DNA from: Rotaria socialis | Lineage: Eukaryota; Rotifera; Eurotatoria; Philodinida; Philodinidae | Length of the DNA stretch: 64,000 nt | Assembly (NCBI GenBank): GCA_905331475.1 | Contig: CAJNYU010001913.1 | Span: 186,492-250,491, forward strand | Direction of reading: 5' to 3' | Part shown: positions 1 through 13,400 of the stretch, one piece after another | Layout: each line of letters opens with the position of its first letter | How positions within the stretch are numbered: the stretch's first letter is position 1 | Made by a program: the position numbers and the translations under genes | Notes under the pieces: generated by a model | The model's input: the letters and a program-made list of their open reading frames with translations, nothing else | What the model was told of the DNA's origin: nothing | The model's database searches: none

Positions 1-3000
1 ATATATATATAAATACTAACTTGTTCATTGTGTCTTGATTAAAAGGTGAAGACGAAATTAGTTTTGTTTGCTTTTAAACATTTTTCAGTCGAACGAAGAT
101 CTTGAATTTACATACGCACTCTTAGTATTCGATACAACAAAAAAGCAATTATAATGATTTTTATTTATTTACATTTTTTGATTGATATGATAAAAAAGAA
201 TTAATAATAAATCTCAAGTCAGAAGAAGCACAAAAAAGGACTTCATTCTTGCTAGTTCTTTTCATTTTTAGGCTAATTTCAATTTAAAAAATTTCTTTAG
301 AATTCGTAATTAGAGAATCGTATCATAGAATTCTCTTTTTCTCGCTAAACATTGTTCTCTAATTTAGCACATTACGTATTTATCATGAGCAACTTCAAAA
401 AAGAAACCTCTCCGTTTTTAAATTTGTAGTCTTGCAATCTTTTCATTAATGAATGATTATTCAAGGCTAAGTGAATTCGACATTCTTATATTCAAAAGAA
501 ATCTTTGTTTTTCTCTCTCAAAATTTTAACAATTATCAATTAGCATTAAGTTTTTTTTTCTTACAGCATGCTTATACTGTGATTCAAAGCATATGGAATT
601 TCAAAACTTAAACTTACTTAAAATACGCTGCAAGTGTTCATTTCTTTTGACAGTCAATAATGCTAATCATACAAAAACTAAAATAGACGAGTCGCGTGAT
701 ACTCAACAACATTGTATTAAGTGCTTATCTAATTTCATTTCGCCTAACAACAATAGGATCTAGTAGGTTGTACTATCATGTTTATTCTATAGAAATAGGA
801 AGGGAAAAAAGTAGTTTCCGTTTTCTTTCTCTTATTTAGAATAAACATCTAGATGAATAATGCATAATGAAATCTTATTTACTCACAATAGAAAGCTTCT
901 AGGATAACTCAGTTTCTTGATTATTCACATCATCGAAATCATTACTCATAGTCAATAGCAGATGCACTCTATAATGATGTTAATGTACTGACTTTCTTTG
1001 TTATATTTTTTCTTTTGTTCGTCCAAAAACGTAAAGAACATCTATTCTGTCAAGAAATAGGATCAGAGTTAACAAAACGAGACAACTACTCCTATGCTCA
1101 ATTCTTAGTTGTCAACTGATGTCAATCAAGAATACGGAATCAAACAATATTAACAAAAACTGAAACATCCGATATGTTTACATCCGATCAGGGATGATAA
1201 ATCTATCATCAGAGGACGATAATTCCTGTTTCTATTCGTTGTTGCGTAAAAAGAGCTTTCAGTTGTCTTTTTTTTGTTCTGTCTAAATAATCAAAACTTT
1301 GCAAAACCAAGCATGTTCATTAATGTTTTTGCCAATTACTGAGAAGACAAAACATTCGGCCAAGAAAAGTTTTGGCAAAAGATAAAAACAAAGAAATAAA
1401 AGAGAGAAAATGCACATCTTACTATTGTTTATTGAAGAAAACATGTAAATTCAATGAAAGAACAATAGCGATGGGGATGCTCATTGCAGAAAAATATGTT
1501 TTAAAGTGACATTGTACACCTTATTGACTCATCGAAGCCGTTTTTTTGCTGAAAAGAATATTATTTCAGCTAGCAATCTTGAAATTCATCACTGTCTAGA
1601 TTATCTACATATCCAACATGAAGAAAAAAGATTCTCTATTGACGCGTTCTTTCGATTTTTCTCTTGTTTGTCGATTTATCGTTTTCTTTTTACTAAAATA
1701 GGTCTACTCTAGATATTAGAAATATTTAAAGTACAATATTCTTCAATTTAATCCCTACTCACAGTTTATTAATGTTTTCTGAACTATTCTATTTCGCTCC
1801 AGATAAGTCATATTGATCGTAAATTGAGTTAGTAATTACTGTTTATTTGAAAACTAATCTAGTAGTATGAAATATATAATTAATATAATTGATCATGGCT
1901 AGACCTAACTTTTTTGCTTTTATTTATATATATGTAAAAATCTAGCTAAAAATCTAGTACTCGATGGAGTATCGAATTTTCAATATGATAAGAATTTATT
2001 TTAAATAAAACCTGGAGTTATCGTAGGTTGACTTTTGGGTTTTTACAATCATAAGTCAATTCCATAAAGGATAATTTTAAAATATGATTCGTGTCTAATT
2101 GTGGATTCACATAAATTAATGCGCGACACTAGAATTAATCAAAAAGTTTGTTTCAGAAACTTTCCCATATGAATATCGTACGAAAGAAAGAAGCCGAATA
2201 TTTATTATAGGAGAACAAAGTTTACTCTACATGAACAAAAACCAGTGAGAACTATTATCAGTTTTGCAAAGATAGAATTTTTAAAGAATTCAAAATTGCT
2301 GTTCTAAATAATTACTACGATCTATAGATGTAATTTTCTTTAGATCTTACAGACAAAAATAGTTCTCAATGATAAGAAAGTTTTTATAGCTTTAATGAAG
2401 TATTTTGATTGAGATGCAACGAGTTCAGTGAAGGTTCATGCATATTTTTGGTCTCTAGGAAATAGTAAAGGATAACGCGGAAATGTCTCATGTTGTAGGA
2501 AATCATTTGTTCTATTATCTTGTATAATCTATTCTCTGGAGATTCTCTCTCAATCAGACTCTAATAATCATATTCACTTATATTTTTGCCTTTTCACTTA
2601 AATCTGACCAAAAAAATAAATTGAAAACAAACCTTGCAGAATTCTTTTTTGGAACTTGCTTTATATACAAACTAGAGCGACGGTGAAAGAGCAGCGATGA
2701 TATAGAAGAAGAAAAAAAACGTTTCTCTATCTCTCTTTATGTGGATTATTGCACGTTTGGCTAATCATTATTGAGAGAGAAGAACATCAATGAATAGAAG
2801 AAAAGCACAAAGCATAAAATTTTAGTTGCTTTTTATTCTTTTTTCTTTCGGGCTATGAGAAATAATTGATTTTCTCATTTCAATAAGTAGAATCAACTTG
2901 ATGACATTCTTTTTGTCATTATATATAAAGAGAAAATGAGTAACTACATAGAGTAAACATGACCCATGTCATAATTATGGAGCTTAGAATAATTTACGCC

Positions 3001-5463
3001 TTCTTCGCTTGAATAAAAAATTAGAATAGATTTTAATCCAAATAAAACATTATGAAACTGCTTTAAAAAACAGAAAGACAATTAAACGATGATTGACTTT
3101 TGCGCATATAACCAATAGGAAGGGATTCATAACTGTTCGTTGTGAAAGTAAGAACAAAAAGAAACGTTCAAGTTGCCTTCTGCATCAAAACAAAAAAAGT
3201 CGAGTTGAGGCTATTCATATTTTTTCGTTGGTTATCTACAACGTCAAAGTACGTTTGCATCCTTTGGGATTAACAGCTTCTTGAATCATCTTCTAAATAC
3301 AAATAACTAAAAACGAAACTTAGAATGATGAAAATAAAAGCTTCTTATTTAATTTATTCTTATGTTTTACACTACAAAAGAAGGATCTTGAAAGAGATAA
3401 AAAAAAAACTAGCATGATTTAATTGACCATTCCAAGAGGTGCAATTTTCTTTTCTGTTAAATACTTAAACAGGAGTGCTCAGCCTAATATATTAGTTATT
3501 TAAAAGTTCTAATTGCATTCAAATACAAAAATGATGCCTTGAACATAAAATAATTTTTATTATCAATGTTCTTTTACTACATATCAACTATGATGATGCT
3601 CAGAACGTTTGAATATTAAATTATTTATGTGATGAATTGAACTATTAACATAGTAGAATTTTGTTTTCATGCCATCCATAGCCGAAATTGGGATATTTAG
3701 TGTATAATGAAGATATATTTCATACAAATCGATAAATACGTGCTAGAAAAACATTTTGATAGCTGCTTCTTAATTTTGTCTGTAATGTACTTTAAGATAA
3801 TTCTTGGTGCTATTTACTATGCTTGCTTTCAAGAGAAGAGTACTTCAATAACAAAGCAAAATATGATTGAAGACAACGAGCAATGACAACAAGATAAATA
3901 TCATTATTCATTTTTAAATCTTGTGTAGCCATCGTTTTTTATGTTTCAGGAGTAGTATTAATTTTATTTTCTATGAAAAGTAGTCAAATACCCCACTTTC
4001 ACTTCATGCCTGTCTTAAATGTAGAAACGATGGTTATTCACAGTTTTACAATTTTCAACTTTTAGTCATTCGATGCTTTTAGCTACTTGCTAGAAGATAT
4101 ATATTATTGATGCTGTAGAATCATCTGCTCTGTGGTTGTACTCTGAAACCATTTTGAACATATGCGGAGTTGTTGTTTTTGTTTACAAGTTATTTTAAAT
4201 GCAGTTTCAATTTTTATATTTGTTTTCGACAAGGCTAATACCGCACAGCATAACAATGCCATCTATTCTAGTTTAAACCTATTGACAATTAGCACGCTGA
4301 TTAAATTCAATAGAGAAAATTTTCAATGAATAGTTTTGCTTATTTATGTATCATTTATTTTTATTTTTACATTGAATAAAATATGGCATAAACATATAAT
4401 GAATTCATTGAAAGTTGAAAGTCGAACGAGATAAAATATTTTCTTTTGATGAATCAAAGGCATATTTTAAACAAGTTTATCACAATATCATTAGACGAGA
4501 AATAATAATTATTGAAGGACCAAAAGAAACAAAACATCCGCAAACACTTCATTACTTCATATTTTACGCTTCGAAATATTCTTATCAACGATGTAATTTT
4601 CCTGTGTCGTCATTTCAACCCATTATTCACACATAATGGCGTTTCTTCATTTTTTCTCATAATAAGCTATTCATACAACCTTGTATAATTCATTTCTTTC
4701 TCATCTATTTGTTTTTACAAATATAATCTTCCTATGCTGTTTCAAACTCTCGTAGTACTGTATTATATTCTAGACGTGACACAAATCGAACTAGGATGTA
4801 ATGCTGAAAGTCTCTTCTACTGTGACAAGTGGAAACAATGAATCGTCATTTCATGATTAGTGAATCAGATGGCAAGAGAGAATTCAAGATAATAGCACGT
4901 TTCCTCAATAGAATTACTATTAGAAGATGATAGACTCGATCAAAGTGACCTTTAGAAAAAATATGATCTATCTATTATGTAATTACATTGGAATCATTTA
5001 ATAATTATCAAAAGAGTCTTAATTAAAATTGCAACACTTATAAATATTCTCATTGCTGCATTCACAATCCGTCGTTAATAAAAAAAGAAGAATATCCCCT
5101 AAGGGACAAATCGATGAAAGTTAACTGTCGAAATGAAAATATGCATAGGAACCACACAAATGACTAACAGTCCTAAATCTTTATTAATAATGATTTGAAC
5201 CGTCTTACGGGCGAGTCAACGAGTATGAAATCGTAGTACAGCAACTGTTGTATGGACCCATTGCGTTACTTTGATTATACAAACGACTCAATTATTAGCA
5301 TTTTTCAGTGTGGGGTTCTTTTTCTTTAGTTTGTTTTGATCCCTAGCATCAAATAGAATTATTCTTATCTTTAATATTGTTTAAAAATAATTCCACCCTT
5401 TTATTATTTCCCTTTAGTTGACGTTTTTATTTCCTGGACTTTTGATCAATGTTTAATTGTTCA
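1..5463. other. Gene-free AT-rich region
   Basis: No reading frame here is longer than about 75 codons and none shows a recognisable domain or a chain of phase-compatible exons. The first bases are a short AT dinucleotide run. Homopolymer-rich, AT-rich sequence continues throughout. I see no tRNA-like cloverleaf and no clear inverted repeat before position 5464. It may contain regulatory DNA or UTR that cannot be recognised from sequence alone. Confidence 0.5.
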
Positions 5464-6943
5464 GAGAGCATCCATGACAGCACCGAGGAATCGAAGCACT
5501 CGATAAAATTTATTTTTGAGTTTTTTATGCTCATTCGAAAGATCAAGGTTTAAAACTACTGACTTGAAAATTTTAGCTTCTAATACCTTTCCTTCGAAAA
5601 GTTACTCAGAGGCGACTTTTACCACCCTCACAAATTTCCAATGAAAAAAATAGCAAAACATTTCTCCATCAAACAACCCCGTCTCATTAGTGGCGGAACC
5701 AGGATTTCAGCCTAGAGGAAGCTCAGCTCTACCTTAATTATTCAAATTATACTTACGATAGTAAAAGTTTTTTTTTGAAAACTGTCACGTTTGAGTCAGT
5801 TTTCTGAGTCCTAATATCTTACTCAATCAGTTCTTGCTCATATATTTATAAACATATATATTTATATCAACATATGGATGGGGATTCTATATTTAAATAT
5901 ATTTCATATTACTCAATCACATTAACAAAATTCTACTATTTTTATGTTGTATGGCAAATACATCAATAACCTTTTCAANATTAAGAGCTAAACCGCAAAG
6001 GTGATATTTTTGATGGCAGAGTATTTATTAAGCCTCACATTTCCAACTAATACGCATTTAGATAGGAATTTTACTAGTGGTTCATTCATGGTAAAAGTGC
6101 AGCTAACCCATACCCCTCTCTACACAGTTGTAATCAGTTTTTCAAGCTCTTTCATCTGAAACTATAATCATTCGATTCTATGACAAAAAGTATTTTTTGA
6201 AATTTTCAACAAATCCATGTACTCCCCCAGGAGGTCGGATAAGGTCGAAAATTTTTTCTGTGCTCAAAAATGAACTAACGTCGCTAAACGGCTTAGTATA
6301 CTAATCTTATTTTGTTCTATGCTGAAATTTTTCTGAATCGATGATATCTAGTATTCGTCACATGTCGTTTATTTCCATAATTTCATTACCATATCGATAA
6401 TGTTAACTACTTTTCGGATCGAGCATACCATTTTTTTTAAATAGTTCTTTGAAATTTGGTATAGAATTAAAAGTTACGTGAAATATCCGAAATTCTGCTT
6501 GGTGCCTACTTATTTAGAAAGATTAGATCAAATATACTGTGAAAAATAGAAAAAAAAACTAAAAGAAATTGCCACTTCCTATACTGGTTGATGCTTGCAA
6601 CCTCCATAAAAGAACATCATCCAATACTTTAAATATCCAGTATTATTCACCTATCTATGGACTATCTTTCAGAGTATTCGTCTAACGATTTGAACAAACG
6701 TCTGAGGCATGAGACGGGGTTGTTTGATCGAGAAATATTTTGCTATTGCTTACATTGAAAATTTGTGAGGATGGTAAAAGTCGTCTCTGAGTAACTTTTC
6801 GAAGGAAAGATATTAGAAGCTAAAATTTTCAAGTTAGTAGTTTTAAACCTTGATCTTTCGAATGAACATAAAAAACCCAAAAATAAATTCTATTGAGTGC
6901 TCAATACACTGGAGCGATTCTCGACCGGCTCGTGGCAGCTCTC
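5464..6943. mobile_element. Non-autonomous DNA element with ~225-bp inverted arms
   Basis: The segment 5464-5687 reappears as a reverse complement at 6709-6943, with roughly 90 percent identity over the inner 190 bases. Both inner boundaries carry the motif ATGAGACGGGGTTGTTTGAT (one copy inverted). The outer ends are more diverged, but both begin near GAGAGC and share a GA(G)AATCG-like block, so the outer boundaries are approximate. The ~1 kb between the arms has no long open frame, so the element has no visible transposase. No clear target-site duplication was seen. The architecture is that of a foldback-like or long-TIR non-autonomous transposon. A single N lies inside it at 5979. Confidence 0.75.
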
Positions 6944-7479
6944 TTAATGTCTATTGTTTTGAAAGCTTTTTTCAAGCTCCTCAGACAAAATACTAAATCA
7001 TTAGCCATTAGGTCGTATCGATATTCATCTACCAGATCAAAACATTATAGCATTAAAGTCTAACGATTTTCTTATTATCATAATTGAATCAATTAAAAAT
7101 TACCATAGAGCAATGCATTTACCTACTTAAAACTGTTTAGTTATTTTAGTTCAAATTCATGCAACATTATTTATTTATCAACATTAGGCATCTATTTATA
7201 GTAAATTTAGAATATATTCATTGAACTCTTTAACGTAGATGAATGAATAAAAAAATTTATTGTAAAATTAATATTTCGACTTTAAAAAAAAATAGAAAAA
7301 CAATTTTCACACATAAATCACATACTAAGCAAAACTGTATCTTTGCATATTATCAAGAGTTTTATTTTCTACTCAAGATACCATCGAAACAATAATCGTA
7401 TTATAGTGTATAATCTGACTTGAAAGTTGAATAAGTATTTTTTTGCTTGCATGTAGATTACTTAGTCTTCGTGTTGAGC
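6944..7479. other. Intergenic / 3' flank of the MAP3K4 gene
   Basis: AT-rich sequence without a gene. On the minus strand an AATAAA polyadenylation hexamer lies at 7361-7366, about 115 nt past the MAP3K4 stop codon. A second hexamer lies near 7256-7261. These are the likely cleavage signals for that transcript. Confidence 0.5.
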
Positions 7480-10400
7480 TTAAGAATCTAATTATTTTCA
7501 AAAAAAAAGAAAACGAGCATAATGAAAATAAAATAGATAATAAAATTTTTACCGGTCCGAACACGAGGATATGGATGGCTAAGTAATTCTCTAGCTGATC
7601 GACGCTGTTCAAGATCAGGCTTTAAACACAGTTCAATAAATTCGTAGGCTTCTTTTTGCCCTCGTAATTCCTCTGGAATAGGTGGGCCTTTTTTTGCTAA
7701 TAATTGATTTTGAATATAGAATTGATCTTCAGGTGGACGTGTTACAGTTGCCCATGGTAACTAAAATTATTAAACAATTGATCGAAATCTTATATTCTAA
7801 AAGTTTACTTTGCCAGTTAACATTTCTATTATAGTACAACCAAGTGCCCATATATCAGATTTGTAAACATATTCTGGTTCTGGAGGTTTGAAGTCTAGTA
7901 GAAGAAAACAACATTGAGATAAGTCTAGATGTACAAATTGATTCGTATCAATATCCTATACGATCTTTTTCGATTTCGATTTATATAAAAGTTTTGTGAA
8001 CAATAGTAAACAATATTACTCATTTTATTCCCTATACTGAAAGGTGGGTATTACGGAAAACGAGTTCAATACGTTCATTAGTAAGATCGTTCGCACAGAA
8101 CAAAAAAAATGTTTTTTTGATTTCGTTCATGGAAATGCACTAAAACGTTTGTCTGACAGGTTTTGGGGTCGGGGAATCCGAATCCGATGTTAGTTTTTTG
8201 CTTTTTTTAGAAGAGAGAAAGAGTTTTTTTATAAGCGTTGACGGAAGGTAATCGTGTCGGAGAATCCGAATCGTTTTGGTGCTGACTCGTTCTTTGTCGA
8301 CCGAGCCGGTCCTTCTAGTCGAATAAAACAGTGAATAAATTGAACTCTGAGGCGGATCACTGGTATGTTATCGAGTGATAGTATTTCGTCAGTTGTCATG
8401 GAAAGAGGCTTTTGAAAGTAGTCAAAATGGTGTAGATGATCTGTATGATGTGCTAATCTATCTACGAAGTATATTAGAACATGGTCACGACTAGCCGTTG
8501 AACATAATATTGATGAAAATCAACTTTCGTACCACAGAAACTAATTGGATAATGCTATATCGATAGTCTCTGTTTATGCAGGATTCTTGGATGGGGGGCG
8601 TAAAGCTGCTCAAAAAATATATTTTAATATACCCAGGAGAATCATTCCGATAGTAGGATCCTATCGAATTCTGACAAGGGTCAGACAGTGAATATACCGA
8701 ATACCATGTGTTTCAATAAAACCGACGAAATCTTATGGAATTCCTGAACACGGACCTATAGTCGGATCCTTGGTATTGGATCCAATCGGATCCGATATTG
8801 GATTTTAACGGAATCCAACTCTAGCGAATCACCCTTACGCTCTGATGGCTAAAAATGCTCATTTGATCGTGAATAAAGAAATGATTATTTTCGTCGGAAC
8901 CGACAATAGACTCGTGCCCAGGAATCCTATCGGATTCTGTTCTGTCGGGGAGTCGAATCCCGTAGGATTCGATAAGATCCGTTATCGGGTTCGTGCATCT
9001 GGGTAGCCCTCTAGGTTGTGGTAGAAAGAAAGCGAATGCGTATATGTTCCATGACTATGATCATATCTGGGTTTTTAGAACCACATTTTGATCAATGATT
9101 ATCCAGTAGGGAGATCAGCAAATGAAATTATAATGCTATAAAACTAACTTGGTTATAATGCTTTTAAAATATTCTATATTTTCAGCGGAGGGTCAGCGGT
9201 GCTTATGCCACGTTACTTGTAGAGTAATGCGCTGAGCAGCTACAACGACCAAATGTTCGTTCAGTCGTGTGTCCGTTACACACAATGCAAGAAAATTTAT
9301 AGCTATAGTCACATTTGCTTTTCTTTCGTTCTCTACATATATCTACGGAACGAAAAATAGTATACGTGTATATATATTATATCAGCGAGTTCCAAGGTTG
9401 CCAAGATTGGTGGAGGGGAGTAGAAGTATGCGGTTCCAAAAATTACACGGAACCGGAACTGCGGTTCCGGTCCCGGTTCCCAATCATTTCAAAACAGTAG
9501 TTCCGGTGCGATTCCAAAATTAGTATACAGAATCGTGGAACCGTTTACCTATCAAAGTGTGGTTATGATATACAATATGTGGCGTATTGACCATGTTTGC
9601 TGACGTCGCTGACCACAAAATTTGTATCTCCGCCTCAAGATCAGTATAGAATCACGCCTGACATGAGTTGCGAATCGCTTCTTTTCCAATAGTAGCTTGA
9701 CAAAAAACGTGATGTAAGTGATGATATAAAAGAAACGATTCACGGTTCCATATTTTGTGGAACCGCAAACCTCTTTGAGGGGATGGGCGATGACAAGAGA
9801 TCGGTGAAAAAATTTTCACTAAAAATGAATGACTTGTTGAGGGGACAGTTGAGTAGTTTTTGAAAATCGGTGAGCAAAACGGAAAAATTCTAAAATTTTT
9901 GCTGGGAAAACTCGAAAAGTTTTCAAGATTAGGGGACATCGCGCGTCCCCTACTCGGAACACCCGTGTCACCGATTTCTAGCAACCAACTGTCGGGTCTG
10001 TTCAATCGAACTCATTTGGTTTTTGCTCAATTCAATATTTGGTATAGAAATAAGACTCCGATAGATTTTGACAGAAGCCGTTTTGAAAAAATATCGAATC
10101 CCGAGTTGTCATGGATGATTCACAGAGTTCTCAAAGTATAAGCATTTCGACCAAGAGTAATCTTGAAAGGGCTGTACCTAAATAGCGGCTCGCCCTATTG
10201 GGTTGAGATTTATGAAAGACATACGTCTCGACAAGTTCAGTACGTATGCTATTCTCCTTTCCTGTTCGTAGGGTGTCGTTAATGATGTTTTATTTTTTGT
10301 GAACATTGTGATTTTTAGAGGATGCTTCCTGTGAAGAAATGTGCGTAGTGTGAGGACTAAGCTTGAAAAGTTGAAATAAAAATGTAAGATTTACAATTTT

Positions 10401-13400
10401 ATCAATAAAATTAGCCTGGATTGCATGAAAAAGATCCGAAAAAGGGGACATATCTAAAATTTATTCAACTGGAAACACGTATTTGTGACCCATCAACAGT
10501 TTTCAATTGTTAACTCCCGCGACTGAAGAGAGGGTCATATGAAATAAGGTGGATTTCTGGTCTTGTAGTCTCTTGAAGATTTAGCTGCTCACAAATATTA
10601 ATGTAGGTTCAGTCTGAGTCATTAACATCACGAGTACTTAGTGTTATGAATTCAAAACCTCAAATTTGATTTTTCTAGGTCTCATCAAATTAGATTGTTT
10701 GAGGTTAGAAATTCACCAATAAATGTTTTTCCATAGAACTTCTGACTCGCTGCACTTGTCGATACTAGGGGTATAATCGTTTTCAGATCTAAGTTTAGGC
10801 AAAAAAGTTCTTTTGATCGGAACTGAAACTGAGCTGTCATACACCTAGCCGATACTATGACTTGTAGAAAGTAGTATAAATGAAAGATGAAAATGAGGGC
10901 GCCTCGACTTTTTGGAAGCAGATGATAGTAATTGTTATGGGACTAGATTTCAATCGAAGTATTCATCAGGCTATGGGGATTTATAAGAGAATGTGCACTA
11001 TCTGGATCTATTTGGTTGAAACAGTGGTCGAAAATGGCGAAACATTTAATCTTTTTCAAATCAACTCTGATAACAACTTTTCTGTCAGTATAAAATAGCT
11101 GGCACATACGTTTTACAGAAGATCTTGTTTATTGAATTTAGGCTCTCTTGGTCATAGCTAGACTTGAATAAAATAAAATGAGTGTTTATGTCTGTGTTTG
11201 TATGTATTTTGATGGAAGAACACTGATGTATCCATATGTATTCGTGAGTGCTCAGACTAACTGACGAATCTAATCGCTGATGTCAGTGCTAACTTCATCT
11301 AAATACAATATTCATGCTACAGCTCTCGTATGGGTCGCCTCTTTTATGCTCATATTTAGTCAGTAAAACGCATAAAATGTCGAGCTCTTGTTCAACCTCA
11401 ATTGTTTTTCAAGCTAGAAGCTCAACAAAAGCGAGATTTTTTCTTAGCAAAACCATGCGACATCATTTTAATGTCGGCCACATCGAACAACTATAGGCTA
11501 CCACCTTTGAACCACGGAATAGATTCTTACACTTTTTCATCCTAATATATCGGATTAGTTCAAAACTCGTGCAGCATGGATTACAAACACGTTGTCTCAT
11601 ATGGTCTATTTCTCAACTGCGAAACAATAATGCTTTGGAACCTAGGCTCTGAGTTTCAGAAGCCCTATGTTATTTCATATCAATTAGAAACACAATCGCA
11701 TAATAGTTTTCAGATCATTAATGTCCTTTGTGAATTACATAACCATTTATTATTCTCCTTTCAGTAGGGGGCTTAGCGGCGTTTGCGTCGCGGTACTTGC
11801 GTTTATTAGAAGGTCTTCAGATAGACTGATTACAAGGATGTGGATGTGAGAACATGTTCATGTGCACCCGTAAATGGATCGCATGAGTATCACTTATGCG
11901 TCCTATGCAACATTCGACTCTATAGCTTGATATTGAAAGCATACAAGTGAAGATTCACGCAAATTGTTATACCAATTCTCGTAGCAATAAAACTAACGTA
12001 AGTGTTTAAATATTATAACCTACTCAATTTTCATGAAAATGCATCCTACTAAACAATAGAAAACGTACCAAAGATGTGGAAGATTTTAGATTCTTGAGGA
12101 AATTAATACAACGAATTCGGCCAGCCAGTGGCATAGTAAATATGTCTCAAATAACTTACATATAGTTCCTTTTTGTGTAGTACGTGAATCACTGGTATCG
12201 GATGATCGTGATTCGATACCAAGTCGATGTGATAAGTTAAAATCCTGAAATGAAATGTTCACCTAAATAATTCTATTTATTTTAACATTAACTTACACCT
12301 AATTTGACAATATAATTTCCATTTTCATTTGCAATAAATATATTATCACCTTTAACATCACAATGAACAATAAAATGTTCATGTAAAGCCATTAAAGCTT
12401 GTAAAAGTTGTTTAACAAATCCTCGAACATGTTCTTTAATATCAAGTGATGAGCTTAAACGAATACCACCTGTATTCAGATCTTCATCTTGATCGCTTGA
12501 ATCACTCCATAAAGCATCATTTTTTCTTTTTATACGTTGACGTTTTTCAAATGATCGAATATCATTCAAAAATTCATTTACTGTCGATAAACAATATTCC
12601 ATACAAATATAAATTGTTTTCTACGAAAAACGAAAACTCAATATTGAATAAAGAAATTTTCTTTTGTCATGTGTTTTCTCTACCTTATATTTTTCAATAC
12701 CAAAGTATCGTACAATATTCGGATGATTAATAGACATAATCATATCGATTTCTTCTGCAATACGTCGAAGATTTCTCTGATATGCACTTGATAATGATGA
12801 ATTTATGGGTGATAAATGTATTTCTTTCATACAAACAATCGAACCATTTGAACAATTAATTGCTCGGAATGCGACACCAGCACCGCCTCTACCAATACGT
12901 GTACCACGACGCCATGGAAAATCGATATTCCGCATTTTCAGTGATATCACAGGATCTGGAGTTGGTCCATTGGTTGTCGTTGCATTATTAAATATATGAC
13001 CAATTTGTTTACGCTCACGAAACTTCTTTTCTAAATCATGTTCAAGATTTTTAATTTTCTGTATGATACGTTCACGAGGTGTAATGAAAGTTGAAGACAT
13101 TAATTCATTAGATCGGCCGCCACTTTCATTTCTTCGATGTCCACCTAAAAATGAATGACAGTTGTTTTTTATTTTAAGTATTCAAATTATATTTTAGTCA
13201 TTACGTGTTCGACTCAACGTTGTTGATGTAGACGATACACTATTTGAACGCGCTAGAAAAACATGCAGACATTGTGTGAAAATCAATAGATTTAATATAG
13301 TTTAAAATCATCAAATGCAATCGGATTAAGAAAACTTTAAATCAGCTTTTCCTTATTCTTACCAACATTCATGTTAGGAAAAGTACGATCAAGTAGGGAA

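Larger units (their letters stand above)
7895..12159 (-). other. 4.3-kb intron of MAP3K4 packed with repeats
   Basis: This intron separates the exon ending GTIY from the exon starting FKPPEPE, so it interrupts the kinase activation segment. Most other introns of the gene are 45-120 nt. It holds a TIR element at 8632-9003, a direct repeat pair near 9182 and 11761, and a stretch around 9420-9770 in which GGAACCG/CGGTTCC recurs in both orientations. Open frames of up to about 117 codons occur but match nothing I recognise. Growth by repeated transposon insertion is the simplest explanation. Confidence 0.75.

Noticed and set aside
4415..4636. 73-codon plus-strand frame (MKVERDKIFSFDESKAYF...)
   Set aside because: Composition is not obviously random, but there is no homology, no linked exon in phase and no flanking support.
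9652..10005. 117-codon minus-strand open frame inside the MAP3K4 intron
   Set aside because: No domain likeness and low-complexity composition; overlaps repeat-rich DNA and an opposing frame. Chance ORF is more likely than a gene.
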